Assembly: GCF_002086155.1 (NCBI RefSeq)
Contig: NZ_MVHE01000007.1
Span: 62,001-126,000, forward strand
Length of the DNA stretch: 64,000 nt
Direction of reading: 5' to 3'
Source: Mycobacterium angelicum
Lineage (GTDB): Bacteria; Actinomycetota; Actinomycetes; Mycobacteriales; Mycobacteriaceae
Shown: in pieces, positions 22,746-31,768 of the stretch
Numbering within the stretch: position 1 is the stretch's first letter
Layout: each line of letters starts with the position of its first letter
Notes under the pieces: model-generated
The model's input: the letters and a program-made list of their open reading frames with translations, nothing else
What the model was told of the DNA's origin: nothing
Databases searched by the model: none
Made by a program: the position numbers and the translations under genes

Positions 22746-24302
22746 ATGAACGCTCTGCAGCCCTATTACGTCACCACCGCGATCGCGTATCCCAACGCGG
22801 CGCCGCACGTGGGTCACGCCTACGAATACATCGCCACCGACGCGATTGCCCGGTTCAAGCGGCTCGACGGCTTCGACGTGCGCTTTTTGACCGGAACCGA
22901 CGAGCACGGCCTCAAGGTCGCCCAAGCGGCAACGGCCGCGGGCGTCCCGACCGCCGAACATGCCCGGCGCAATTCCGATGTGTTCGAGCGCATGCAGAAA
23001 GTGCTCAACATCTCCTTCGACCGTTTCATCCGCACCACCGACGCCGACCACCACGAAGCGTCCAAGGACATCTGGCGGCGCATGGCGGCGGCCGGCGATA
23101 TCTACCTGGACAACTACGCCGGCTGGTATTCGGTGCGCGACGAGCGGTTCTTCGTCGAATCCGAGACCCAACTCCGCGAAGACGGCACCCGGATCGCGAT
23201 GGAGACCGGCACCCCGGTGACCTGGACCGAGGAGCAGACCTATTTCTTCCGGCTTTCGGCGTATACCGACAAGCTGCTGGCCCACTACAAAAACAACCCC
23301 GACTTCATCGCTCCGGAAGCGCGGCGAAACGAGGTCGTCAGCTTCGTCTCCGGCGGACTGGACGATCTGTCGATATCCCGTACCTCATTCGACTGGGGAG
23401 TGCAGGTACCCGAGCATTCCGATCACGTCATGTACGTGTGGGTCGATGCGCTCACCAACTACCTGACCGGGGCCGGTTACCCCGACACCGACTCGGATTT
23501 ATTCCGCCGCTACTGGCCCGCCGATCTGCACATGATCGGCAAGGACATCATCAGGTTTCACGCCGTCTACTGGCCGGCGTTCTTGATGTCAGCTGGAATC
23601 GAGTTGCCCCGCAGGGTTTTCGCACACGGCTTCCTGCACAACCGCGGCGAGAAGATGAGCAAGTCGGTGGGCAACACCGTCGACCCTGTTGCGCTGGTCG
23701 AGACGTTCGGCGTGGACCAGGTGCGGTACTTCCTGCTGCGCGAGGTCCCGTTCGGCCAGGACGGCAACTACAGCGACGACGCCATCATCACCCGGATCAA
23801 CACCGACCTCGCCAACGAACTGGGCAACCTGGCCCAGCGGTCGTTGTCGATGGTGAACAAGAACCTGGGCGCGGTGGTGCCCGAACCCGGCGAATTCACC
23901 GAGGCCGACACGGCCCTGCTCAGCACAGCCGACGCCTTGCTGGAGCGGGTGCGCGCCAACTTCGAGACCCAAGCGATGCATCTGGCCCTAGAGGCGATTT
24001 GGCTGATGCTGGGCGACGCGAACAAGTACTTTTCGGCCGAGCAGCCGTGGGTGTTGCGCAAGAGCGAGTCCGAGGCCGACCAGATCAGGTTCCGCACCGT
24101 GCTCTACACCACCTGCGAGGCGGTCCGCATCGCCGCGCTGCTGGTGCAGCCGGTTATGCCGGAGTCGGCCGCAAAGCTGCTCGATCTGCTCGGCCAGCCC
24201 GCTGACCAACGGTCATTCGTTGCGCTGAGTCAACGAATTGTTCCGGGCACTGCGCTGCCCTCGCCGACCGGCGTGTTTCCCCGCTACCAGGCACCCGACT
24301 AG
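22746..24302 (+). CDS. metG: Methionyl-tRNA synthetase
   Basis: A 518-residue class I synthetase charging tRNA-Met (metS/Rv1007c in H37Rv nomenclature). The HIGH-type motif is PNAAPHVGHAYEY and the KMSKS loop is GEKMSKSVGNTV. FLTGTDEHGLKVAQAA and YVWVDALTNYLTGAGYPD are also typical. The Cys-knuckle zinc region is absent, as in the short Met-RS class, and there is no C-terminal tRNA-binding extension. The start is ATG 22746. Confidence 0.97.
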   Translation: MNALQPYYVTTAIAYPNAAPHVGHAYEYIATDAIARFKRLDGFDVRFLTGTDEHGLKVAQAATAAGVPTAEHARRNSDVFERMQKVLNISFDRFIRTTDADHHEASKDIWRRMAAAGDIYLDNYAGWYSVRDERFFVESETQLREDGTRIAMETGTPVTWTEEQTYFFRLSAYTDKLLAHYKNNPDFIAPEARRNEVVSFVSGGLDDLSISRTSFDWGVQVPEHSDHVMYVWVDALTNYLTGAGYPDTDSDLFRRYWPADLHMIGKDIIRFHAVYWPAFLMSAGIELPRRVFAHGFLHNRGEKMSKSVGNTVDPVALVETFGVDQVRYFLLREVPFGQDGNYSDDAIITRINTDLANELGNLAQRSLSMVNKNLGAVVPEPGEFTEADTALLSTADALLERVRANFETQAMHLALEAIWLMLGDANKYFSAEQPWVLRKSESEADQIRFRTVLYTTCEAVRIAALLVQPVMPESAAKLLDLLGQPADQRSFVALSQRIVPGTALPSPTGVFPRYQAPD

Positions 24303-24447
24303 CCGCCAGTCTGGTTGTCCATCAAGCAGATTCGATGGTGTTGAAAACACTGCTGCGATACCGTTCAAGAACGCGCCGCACCCCGCACCGAGAGCTGCTG
24401 GCGAGCGCCAAATAAGCGATTCCGGTAGGCGGGTCTGTGTTATAGGC

Positions 24448-24453
24448 CATAAT
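24448..24453 (+). promoter_or_regulatory. Candidate -10 box for a leaderless PAS gene
   Basis: CATAAT ends 7 nt before the G of GTG 24460. That spacing puts the transcription start on the start codon, the arrangement of leaderless mycobacterial mRNAs. No Shine-Dalgarno sequence precedes either possible start. Confidence 0.35.
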
Positions 24454-24459
24454 CGGGCT

Positions 24460-24864
24460 GTGGAGCGACGACGAAATCGGCAGCCCAGCCAATCGCCGAT
24501 GACCACCTTGAAGCAGTTGCCGGCGCTGGTTGTCCTGGAAAGAATTCCGGTCCCCGTCCTGGCCATCGGGCACGACGGCAGCATCTTGTTCACCAACTCC
24601 GCGTTCGCCGCGATGGTCGGCTGCGAACCCGAAGAGGTGCTGTCGCTGCGGTTCCATCAGATCTTCCATCAGGCCCCGGCCTCGGAATCGTCGCTGCTCT
24701 CATTCGTCCACGCGCTTGCCAACGAGGTCGTCGAACTGGCACACAAGGACGGCTCGGTGGTGCGCGCGCTGATGAGCAGGTCGGCGGTGCGGCGCGCCGA
24801 CGACCGCTTTGCGTTGGCGACGTTCCAGGATCTGACCGAGCAGCTCTGGGAAGACGGCGGCTAG
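24460..24864 (+). CDS. Small stand-alone PAS-domain protein
   Basis: A 134-residue protein (121 if it starts at ATG 24499) that is essentially one PAS domain: LERIPVPVLAIGHDGSILFTNSAFAAMVGC, EEVLSLRFHQIF, then the PAC-like VELAHKDGSVVRALMSRS and FALATFQDLTEQLWED. PAS domains sense small molecules, redox state or light, or mediate dimerisation. There is no attached kinase, GGDEF or output domain, so it must act through a partner. It lies downstream of metG, in a region that in H37Rv goes straight to Rv1006. The c-di-GMP enzyme nearby is a possible partner; this is speculation. Confidence 0.72.
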   Translation: MERRRNRQPSQSPMTTLKQLPALVVLERIPVPVLAIGHDGSILFTNSAFAAMVGCEPEEVLSLRFHQIFHQAPASESSLLSFVHALANEVVELAHKDGSVVRALMSRSAVRRADDRFALATFQDLTEQLWEDGG

Positions 24865-24937
24865 CCCAGGCAAACCATCAGTTCGGCGGCCGGGTCGTTC
24901 TCATTCCCGCGGTATCCAACCGGCGCTAGCCTTTCAG

Positions 24938-25633
24938 CTACCGGTGGGCATCGCCGCCCGCAATCGACGCACGGGCATGGCGCAACGCTTCGCGGTCCAG
25001 GAATTGCCGGAAATACGGCAGCGATGCGTCAGCGACGATACCGGGGAGCAGCAGGCCCCAGATCTGACTCAATCGCGCGCTGAGGTCGTCGGACAGTCCG
25101 TCGCCGCTGCGGGTCCCAGACATCGAGATGGACAACAATCGCGTACCTAACATGGCGCCCACGATCGATGCACTGACCACGTCCGGATCGACGTCTTCAC
25201 GCAGGTCAGCCTCGGTGACGGCCCGGCGGGCCTGGGCGGCCATCGTGTCCACCCATCTTGCGCAGGAGCGGGCTGCCGCATCATTGAATCCGCTTAAGGC
25301 AGCAGTCAGTTGCTCGGCGGCGCGGGCCGTCTTGTCCGCAATGAGTATGTTGGCGATCGCAAAAGTACCGTGGATCATGTTCTCCAGGGCGGGCGAGGCC
25401 GAACCACAGACACTGTGAAAGGCTCCGATCAATACCTCGGAGCCTTCGTCGATGATGTCGGAAGCCAGCGCTTCCTTGGAATCGAAGTGGTGGTACAGCG
25501 CACCCTTCGTCATGCCGGTCCGCTCGATGATCGTGCCCCAGCTGGCCGCGGCGTACCCGACTTCGCTGAACACGTCGATCGCGGCGTCGAGAATCTTTCG
25601 TCGGGTCAGCTCGGATCGAACTTGGCGCGCCAT
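24938..25633 (-). CDS. TetR-family regulator (autoregulator-receptor-like)
   Basis: A 231-residue repressor. The N-terminus MARQVRSELTRRKILDAAID and HTH GMTKGALYHHFDSKEALASD resemble the ScbR/ArpA group of actinomycete gamma-butyrolactone receptors, although assignment from sequence alone is tentative. The C-terminal domain ends with LPYFRQFLDREALRHARASI, a tail shared with the neighbouring TetR (DYFRQFIRRRTAL). The two lie in the same direction 90 nt apart and look like an ancient duplication. Target genes are not evident. Confidence 0.8.
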   Translation of the reverse strand: MARQVRSELTRRKILDAAIDVFSEVGYAAASWGTIIERTGMTKGALYHHFDSKEALASDIIDEGSEVLIGAFHSVCGSASPALENMIHGTFAIANILIADKTARAAEQLTAALSGFNDAAARSCARWVDTMAAQARRAVTEADLREDVDPDVVSASIVGAMLGTRLLSISMSGTRSGDGLSDDLSARLSQIWGLLLPGIVADASLPYFRQFLDREALRHARASIAGGDAHR

Positions 25634-25723
25634 CTTTGCTGCACCTCCGACAGTGCCGTCGATCCGCTTAGGCTCTCCAACCTCCGCGTCTCATATTTCC
25701 TGGTCAGAGCGTGAGCCTAACAG

Positions 25724-26416
25724 TCACTGCGCCGCCTTGGGCGAGGCGGAGCTGATCGCCAGCGCGGTACGCCGCCTGATGAATTGCCGGAAGTAATCGC
25801 TTCGGCCGGGCTGCAGGAGGCCGCCCAGCAGCAGTGCCCAGCACTTTTCCAGGTCCTGGAGAAAGCGTGCGGGATCGTCCAGATCGCTGGTTTGCCGCAA
25901 CCCCATATACATGGAAGCGACCAGCCGTCCGACATCCTCGGGCGCACATCCTTCGGCGACATCGCCCTCGGCGATGGCACGCTCGACCACCTCGGCAAGG
26001 GATTCGATCCACGCGCCCAGCAATCTCTCCCGCAGCCCGCCGGTGGACCCCACCGACCCGAGCAAATTCGACGCCGCCCTCGACATGTTCTGGGTGATGT
26101 CCTGAACGGCCGTGATGTAGCAGAAGTCAATGAGCGTCTCCAGGCCCGAAAGCTGCTTGGCGAGTAGTTCTTCGACAGCTGAGCGGCCGGCGACGATGTG
26201 TTGTTCGATGATCGCGACGGCCAGCGCGTGCTTGGAGCGGAAGTGGAAATACATTGCGCCCTTGGTCAATTCGGCCTCGGCGAGGATGTCGTCGAGTCCG
26301 ACCGCGTAGTAGGGCTTGCCGGAGAATTGGTGGGCTGCCGCGCGCAGGATCTGGTTCCGGGTAGTGTCTGCTCGCCCGTCGGGCGAATCGGTCGTCACCT
26401 GACTCGAAGGACTCAT
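25724..26416 (-). CDS. TetR-family regulator, second of a tandem pair
   Basis: A 230-residue TetR protein with HTH ILRAAAHQFSGKPYYAVGLD through ELTKGAMYFHFRSKHALAVA. The unusual KPYYAVGLDDI replaces the common RGY-x-TS-x-DI. The ligand domain has QNMSRAASNLLGSVGSTGGL and the C-terminal YFRQFIRR tail also seen in the TetR downstream. The start is ATG 26416; an upstream extension in frame is not supported by the family. The pair sits between the PAS gene and the Rv1006-like lipoprotein gene. Confidence 0.78.
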   Translation of the reverse strand: MSPSSQVTTDSPDGRADTTRNQILRAAAHQFSGKPYYAVGLDDILAEAELTKGAMYFHFRSKHALAVAIIEQHIVAGRSAVEELLAKQLSGLETLIDFCYITAVQDITQNMSRAASNLLGSVGSTGGLRERLLGAWIESLAEVVERAIAEGDVAEGCAPEDVGRLVASMYMGLRQTSDLDDPARFLQDLEKCWALLLGGLLQPGRSDYFRQFIRRRTALAISSASPKAAQ

Positions 26417-26712
26417 GGCATCGATCGAGCAATGCGTCGGGGACCATCGGCGACACGAGGGAGGCCGGTACCGTTGGTCGAGACGATCGCCTTCACGTTC
26501 GCGATGCCTTCCTCCAGCAGGACAGGTATTGAGCATTCACCGGGTGTCTCCGCCGGTTCGACGGATTGCAGCGGGCGCAGCATCTGAGATTATCAGCCCT
26601 GCGCCTCGACCTGCAGCGTTCCATGCTGTGGTGCCGCACACCGCGTCTGGAAATACTTGCGGTTGGCTAGCCGTCGATTTCCGTTTCAAAAGTATGCATT
26701 TGCCGTCAGTCG
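26417..26712. other. Intergenic region between TetR gene and Rv1006-like gene
   Basis: About 296 bp upstream of the tandem TetR genes and downstream of the lipoprotein gene. Composition is mixed, with an AT-richer stretch near 26680-26700 that could hold the TetR promoter. I see no gene, tRNA or convincing inverted repeat. Confidence 0.4.
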
Positions 26713-28422
26713 TCAACTGCCGGCTACCGTCTGGTCATCACGCGGAATGTCCAGTGTGGCAATGGGATAGAACCCGGAGTCATCGCGCCCGTCGCGGGCC
26801 AACAGCATCGGCGGATAGTTCACCGCGTGCGAGCCGTTTGGTTTGTGCTGTTGCCAATCGATCGCGGCCCGCAGCGTGTAGTGGCCCGGCGGTAAGCCCT
26901 TCAGATCAACCCGGACCGTCTCGGTGGCCGACGCCGGCGGTGGCTGGTCGGTGCTGCTGGAGGTGTCGGGGACCAAACTCTTGAGGTCCGCGGTGGAGGG
27001 CAGCGTCCGAATCGCCTGCCCGGTGAAGTCCACCAACCGGTAGCCAGGGACCCATTTCTCGGTAGCGGCCGCCGCGCCGTAGTTGGTCCAGGTGACCGAT
27101 ATCGTGGCCACCTTGTCCTGTAGCGCCTGGGACCCGGGACGCGCTTCCACCGAGTATCGGTAACCGGAGGTCGCGTTGGCTTGTGCCCACAGCACGTACA
27201 GCTTGGGGTCCATCTGCGAGGTGGCGTTCTGGGCCGGAAAGTTGACGCTCGACGTCATCGAGACGTGATACCTCAGGACGTCGTGCAGCGCCTTCTTGTA
27301 GTAGGCCTCCGGCGTTGTCCCGCTGGGCAATTCGCACCACTGGCTCATCACCGGGGCTGTGGTGAGCCGCTGGCGCAGCGCGCCGACGAGTGCGTCGTTG
27401 GTCTGCACGTAATGCGAACTGCTGGATTCGGCCCACGGCGGCAACGGTGCAGCGACCCCCAGGCAGTCCGCGCTGATGCCGACGGGCGCGGCCAGTTTCT
27501 TCGTCACGTCGTCGGCGAGTAGTTCGCGCACTACTTCCGGGTTGTTGGGGGCGACGACCAATTGGGTGTGGCCGAAGGCGCCGACGTTGGCGGCGACCAG
27601 CTGCTGAACCGACGCGGTGGTGATGGTCTGGTCCCGGAACTGGCTGTAATACCCCAGGGCCTTTTCACTTTCGTCCGGCCCGGGGCCGGCAGCGTTGAGC
27701 GAGTCGCGCAGATAGCCGAGCTGATTTTCGCTCGCGTCGCCGTACCCGGAGAACTCGAACACGCTGAGCCGCTCGTCACCGTCGTAGCGGCGCCCGAGCG
27801 CGGCCAGCAGCTGCCCGAAGTCGTTGAGATAGGTCGGGTCGTTGAAGTTGGGCACCACCTGAGTCACCCCGGCGCCAGCACCGTTCGCCGGCCCGGGGTA
27901 GGCGGTGTTGGTGCCGGGAATTGCGCGCTCCCAGTCCGGAATCGCGATGTTGGTGTTGTCCGGATACGAAGAGCTACAGCATGAGCTGTAGGCGTACACC
28001 CGCAGCGTCAACCGCATGCCGCGCTCGGCGAGCTTGTTCAGTGCGTCGTCGATCGCGCTGAAGTCGTACTTGCGGTCGTCGGGAGCATCCGGCGGCAGGG
28101 AGTGCGGATCGGTGGGCTGCAACTGCCGCCACGAAAAACGCAAGCTGGCGTCATAGGAGGCGGGCCACGCGGGGTAGCGCTGCTGCACCCGGGCGCCCTG
28201 CGGGAAAAGCGGCTGCATCTGGTATTCGTATTGTCCGCGTAGCGGATTCGGGATCTCCTGGGCGGCCGCCGGGATGGCCGGACTGACCATCGCGGTCAAC
28301 GGGCCGGCCGGGGTTTGGTTGCGGCTGCACCCGATCAGCCCACCGAGTAGTCCACCCAGCAGCAGGACCGCGCACGCGACAACGACAAGGACGTGTTTCC
28401 TAATTGTTCGAACCACTCTCAC
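26713..28422 (-). CDS. Exported lipoprotein, DUF4832/glycoside-hydrolase-like (Rv1006-like)
   Basis: A 569-residue exported protein. A basic start, a long hydrophobic segment (HVLVVVACAVLLLGGLLGGL) and IGC (Cys 32) make a lipoprotein or anchored protein likely. The mature region starts NPLRGQYEYQ. It has TIM-barrel-like features of DUF4832/DUF4874 proteins: RFSWRQLQPTDP, FSAIDDALNKLAERGMRLTL, FEFSGYGDASENQLG. A C-terminal beta domain carries VTWTNYGAAAATEKW. These resemble surface glycoside hydrolases, but catalytic residues cannot be assigned. Length and position agree with H37Rv Rv1006, of unknown function. It begins 6 nt after the upstream GGDEF-EAL gene, so they are co-transcribed. Confidence 0.78.
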   Translation of the reverse strand: MRVVRTIRKHVLVVVACAVLLLGGLLGGLIGCSRNQTPAGPLTAMVSPAIPAAAQEIPNPLRGQYEYQMQPLFPQGARVQQRYPAWPASYDASLRFSWRQLQPTDPHSLPPDAPDDRKYDFSAIDDALNKLAERGMRLTLRVYAYSSCCSSSYPDNTNIAIPDWERAIPGTNTAYPGPANGAGAGVTQVVPNFNDPTYLNDFGQLLAALGRRYDGDERLSVFEFSGYGDASENQLGYLRDSLNAAGPGPDESEKALGYYSQFRDQTITTASVQQLVAANVGAFGHTQLVVAPNNPEVVRELLADDVTKKLAAPVGISADCLGVAAPLPPWAESSSSHYVQTNDALVGALRQRLTTAPVMSQWCELPSGTTPEAYYKKALHDVLRYHVSMTSSVNFPAQNATSQMDPKLYVLWAQANATSGYRYSVEARPGSQALQDKVATISVTWTNYGAAAATEKWVPGYRLVDFTGQAIRTLPSTADLKSLVPDTSSSTDQPPPASATETVRVDLKGLPPGHYTLRAAIDWQQHKPNGSHAVNYPPMLLARDGRDDSGFYPIATLDIPRDDQTVAGS

Positions 28423-28428
28423 CTAGAG

Positions 28429-30321
28429 CTAGATGGCACCGAGCGTCAGCGCCTCGCGGTCGGCGAGGAACGGCATCGGCATCCAGCGCGCGGACAGCAA
28501 CGCCTCCATGGCGTTGCCCGGGACAGGGCGCGACAGCAAGAATCCTTGCGCACGGTGGCACCCATGTTGCATCAAAGTCAGTGCGGCGGCCGGTGTTTCA
28601 ACACCTTCGGCAACCAGCTGCAGGCCGAACGCCTCGGCCAGGCCGATGATGGCGCGAACGATCGCCAGGTCGCCGGCGTTGGTACCCAGATCGCGCACGA
28701 AGCCGGTGTCGATTTTGAGCATGTCGACCGGCAACGACTTCAGGTGCGACAACACGGCATAACCGGTGCCAAAGTCGTCGATGGCGATCTGGACCCCGAC
28801 CTCTTTTAGTTCCGAAAGAGTTTTGCGAGTGGCCTCGATGTCGTGCACCACTGCGCGCTCGGTGATTTCGAGGCATACCGATCCGCCGTCAATGCCGAAC
28901 TCCTCGATGGTGTCGGCGACGCTGCGGACAAAGCCGCGCGTAATCAATTGAACCGGCGACACATTGATCCGCAGGATCGCGCTCTGTCCCACGCCGTTGG
29001 CTCGCCACCGGCTGAATTCGGCACACGCGCTTCGCATCACCCAGCGGCCGAGTTCGCCGGCCAGGTTCGTCGATTCGGCGACCCCGATGAACGAATCCGG
29101 CAGCAGCAGACCCCAAATCGGGTGCCGCCAGCGGACCAGCGCCTCGGCGGCCACGATCGCCCCGGTCCACAGGTCGACCTCGGGCAGATAGTGCAGCAGC
29201 AGCGCCTCGCTGTCGATGTCGCCCTGCAGATGCAGCTCAATGTCGTTGCGGAAGGCACTCTTCAGCGACATGTCGTCGGTGGAGATCGCGACCTGGTTGC
29301 CGCCGGCGCGCTTGGCCGTCAGCACCGCCTCGTCGGCGCGGCGCAGCAGGTCAGTGCTGTTGTCGCGACCCGGCATGCCCACCGCCACCCCGATGCTGAC
29401 CGTGCGGGTGATCTGATGGCCCCCGATCGCCAGGCGTTCGCGCAGCATCGTGCCGAGACGGCGGGCGAACGCCTCGGCGGTGCCGCTCGACATCGCCTGC
29501 TCCGGAATGACGACGAACTCGTCGCCGCCCAGGCGGGCGATCATGCTCTGCGGTCCGGCGCATACCCGCAATCGTTGCGCGAACACCCGGATGAACCAGT
29601 CGCCGGCGGTATGGCCGAGATAGTCGTTGATCGACTTCAGCCGGTCCAGATCCAGGTACAGAACGGTGACGGGTCCCGACTGGCCGACGGCCAGTCGCTC
29701 GGAAAGATGAGCGACCAGCGCGCGACGGTTGTACAGGCCGGTCAGGTCGTCGTGCTCGGCCAGGTAGCGCAGCTTCTCCTCGGCGGCAATACGGGCTTGC
29801 AGCTGGGCGAACAAGGCGGCGACCGCCTCGAGGGTGTTGATCTCTTCTTGCTTCCACTTCCTGGCGCCGAACTTGACGAAGACGAGTACGCCGGTGGTCA
29901 TCTCCCCGGACACCAGCGGTGCGGCCGCGACCGAGGGCGGTGCTGCCGCCTGCCTGCCGCCGCCCATCCAGCGCTGCAGCGACCGGTTGCTCTGATCCGG
30001 CCGGATCACCACCGGCTTTCTGCCGTGCTCGCATTGGGCCAGCACCGGGTCGGCGCTGGTGAAGTGCACGACGGCGTGCGGGTCGGGATCCGGAATGTCG
30101 GTTCGCGGTGGCCATTCGGCGACCAGAATCGAAGCCCGGATCTCGTGGTCGTGGTGACGCAGGAAACTCGCGTCCACATCGAACTGCTCAACGAGCTGCG
30201 CGAGTACCTTCTCGCTCACCTTAGTAGCGGTGGATGCGGTGGCCTCCATGAGCTGAGTGGCTACCGAGGTGACGACGAGGTCCAAGCTGCGCGGCAACTC
30301 CGACCTCCGGTGTGTGTACAC
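28429..30321 (-). CDS. GAF-GGDEF-EAL cyclic-di-GMP synthase/phosphodiesterase
   Basis: A 630-residue bifunctional c-di-GMP enzyme. A GAF-like sensor (about residues 30-170) precedes the diguanylate cyclase domain, with intact active site IARLGGDEFVVIPE near residue 265 and DHDDLTGLYNRRALVAHL at its start. The EAL phosphodiesterase (about 360-610) has AAEALVRWRHP, LRINVSPVQL, ICLEITE-like VCLEITERAV, IDDFGTGYAVLSHLK and the loop AEGVET. Both domains look catalytically competent. The architecture matches the bifunctional H37Rv Rv1354c/M. smegmatis DcpA protein, yet it sits at a different locus upstream of the Rv1006-like lipoprotein. The start is GTG 30321. Confidence 0.92.
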   Translation of the reverse strand: MYTHRRSELPRSLDLVVTSVATQLMEATASTATKVSEKVLAQLVEQFDVDASFLRHHDHEIRASILVAEWPPRTDIPDPDPHAVVHFTSADPVLAQCEHGRKPVVIRPDQSNRSLQRWMGGGRQAAAPPSVAAAPLVSGEMTTGVLVFVKFGARKWKQEEINTLEAVAALFAQLQARIAAEEKLRYLAEHDDLTGLYNRRALVAHLSERLAVGQSGPVTVLYLDLDRLKSINDYLGHTAGDWFIRVFAQRLRVCAGPQSMIARLGGDEFVVIPEQAMSSGTAEAFARRLGTMLRERLAIGGHQITRTVSIGVAVGMPGRDNSTDLLRRADEAVLTAKRAGGNQVAISTDDMSLKSAFRNDIELHLQGDIDSEALLLHYLPEVDLWTGAIVAAEALVRWRHPIWGLLLPDSFIGVAESTNLAGELGRWVMRSACAEFSRWRANGVGQSAILRINVSPVQLITRGFVRSVADTIEEFGIDGGSVCLEITERAVVHDIEATRKTLSELKEVGVQIAIDDFGTGYAVLSHLKSLPVDMLKIDTGFVRDLGTNAGDLAIVRAIIGLAEAFGLQLVAEGVETPAAALTLMQHGCHRAQGFLLSRPVPGNAMEALLSARWMPMPFLADREALTLGAI

Positions 30322-30507
30322 GTATCAAAAAAGATGGGCGACTGGCCCAATTATGGGGTACTGAACCCCGAATGGCGCAGGTCACGCTTCGATATTCGTG
30401 AGAGAAGGGTAGCACCGGCGGCCATTGGGCCGCCGCCCAAACCGTTTCACCCCGGCGTTCCTGCTTTGCGACACGCAGCGTGATCCGGCTCACAATCGCA
30501 CCGGAAC

Positions 30508-30534
30508 TGTCACGCCCGACCGGTCCGCGGTGTC
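30508..30534 (+). promoter_or_regulatory. ECF41-type promoter candidate
   Basis: TGTCACG (30508-30514), a 16-nt spacer and TGTC (30531-30534) lie about 60 bp upstream of the flavoprotein-ECF41 operon. The published ECF41 consensus is TGTCACA with CGTC in the -10 region, so this is a close match with two differences. It suggests autoregulation by the sigma factor encoded second in the operon. Confidence 0.55.
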
Positions 30535-30592
30535 TGGAGGTCACAACCGTTTTCAGGTACCGCACCAACCACAACAAGAGGGAGAGATAGCC

Positions 30593-31768
30593 ATGACTGG
30601 TCAACGGACGCACGTCATCGTCGTGGGTGGCGGATACGCCGGCACCGTCGCCGCCAACCACCTGCGCCTGCGCGACGACGTGGACATCACCCTGGTCAAC
30701 GCTCGTCCGGTCTTCGTCGAACGGATCCGCCTGCACCAGTTGGCCGCCGGCTCCGGGACCGCCACCGTCGAATACCCGACCCTGCTCGGCGAAGGCATCG
30801 AGCTGGTCGTCGAGACCGTCGACCGCATCGACGCCGCCGCGCGCACCGTGGTGCTGGCATCGGGTGCGGAATTGAGCTACGACTACCTCATCTATGCGGT
30901 GGGCAGCAGCGGTGCGACGCCGGCAGTGCCCGGCGCCGCCGAATACGCCTTTTCGGTCGCCGATCTGGACAGCACGCAGCGGCTGCGTTATGCGCTGGCC
31001 GATTTGCCCGCCGACGCGCCCATCATCGTCGTCGGCGGCGGCCTGACCGGTATCGAGGCGGCTGCCGAATTCGCCCAGCTGGGCCGCCCGGTCACCCTGG
31101 TGTGCGGCAGCGTCTTGGGTCCGTCGCTGAGCAGGCGGGGCCGGCGTTCGGTAGGCAAGCAGCTGCGCAAACTCGGGGTGGACGTGCTGGAATCCGCGGC
31201 GGTCACCGAAGTGCGGTGGGATGCGGTGGTGCTGGCTGACGGCACCGCGCTGCCCAGCGCGGCCACGGTGTGGACCGCCGGGTTCGGGGTACCGGATCTG
31301 GCCGCCCGCAGCGGGCTGCGCACCGACGCCCTGGGCCGGCTGCTCACCGACGAAACCCTGACCAGCATCGGCGACCAGCGCATCATCGGCGCGGGCGATG
31401 CCGTCGCGCCGTCCGGCCAGCCGCTGCGGATGAGCTGCCAAGCCGCCGGGCCGCTGGGAGCCCAGGCCGCCAACACCGTGCTCAGCCGCATCGCCGGCGA
31501 CACCCCGGCGGCCATCAGCCAGGCCTTCGTCGGACAGTGCATCAGCCTGGGCCGCTCGTATGCCACCGTCCAGCTGGCACGCTCCGACGACACCCCGATC
31601 AACGCCTACATCGGCGGCCGGGTGGCGGCTTCCATCAAGGAAGCGGTCTGCAAGGGCACGGTGTGGTCCATCCGGCACGAAGCGGCCAAGCCCGGCTCCT
31701 ACTTCTGGTTCCGGGGCGGCAAGCGGCCCGCGCAGCTGCCCACCGAGCAGCAGGTCGCGCTGCGATGA
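30593..31768 (+). CDS. NDH-2/AIF-type FAD-dependent oxidoreductase
   Basis: A 391-residue pyridine-nucleotide disulphide oxidoreductase-fold protein. FAD-binding HVIVVGGGYAGTVAANHL is at the N-terminus, the NAD(P)H-binding Rossmann motif IIVVGGGLTGIEAAAEFAQL is near residue 145, and WTAGFGVPDL and IGAGDAVAPSG follow. It resembles NADH:quinone oxidoreductase type II or AIF/FSP1-like enzymes, without a visible C-terminal membrane anchor. The start is ATG 30593. Its stop overlaps the sigma-factor ATG by 4 nt. Genes for flavin oxidoreductases beside ECF41 sigma factors are a known association, and this is probably the main regulon member. Confidence 0.85.
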   Translation: MTGQRTHVIVVGGGYAGTVAANHLRLRDDVDITLVNARPVFVERIRLHQLAAGSGTATVEYPTLLGEGIELVVETVDRIDAAARTVVLASGAELSYDYLIYAVGSSGATPAVPGAAEYAFSVADLDSTQRLRYALADLPADAPIIVVGGGLTGIEAAAEFAQLGRPVTLVCGSVLGPSLSRRGRRSVGKQLRKLGVDVLESAAVTEVRWDAVVLADGTALPSAATVWTAGFGVPDLAARSGLRTDALGRLLTDETLTSIGDQRIIGAGDAVAPSGQPLRMSCQAAGPLGAQAANTVLSRIAGDTPAAISQAFVGQCISLGRSYATVQLARSDDTPINAYIGGRVAASIKEAVCKGTVWSIRHEAAKPGSYFWFRGGKRPAQLPTEQQVALR

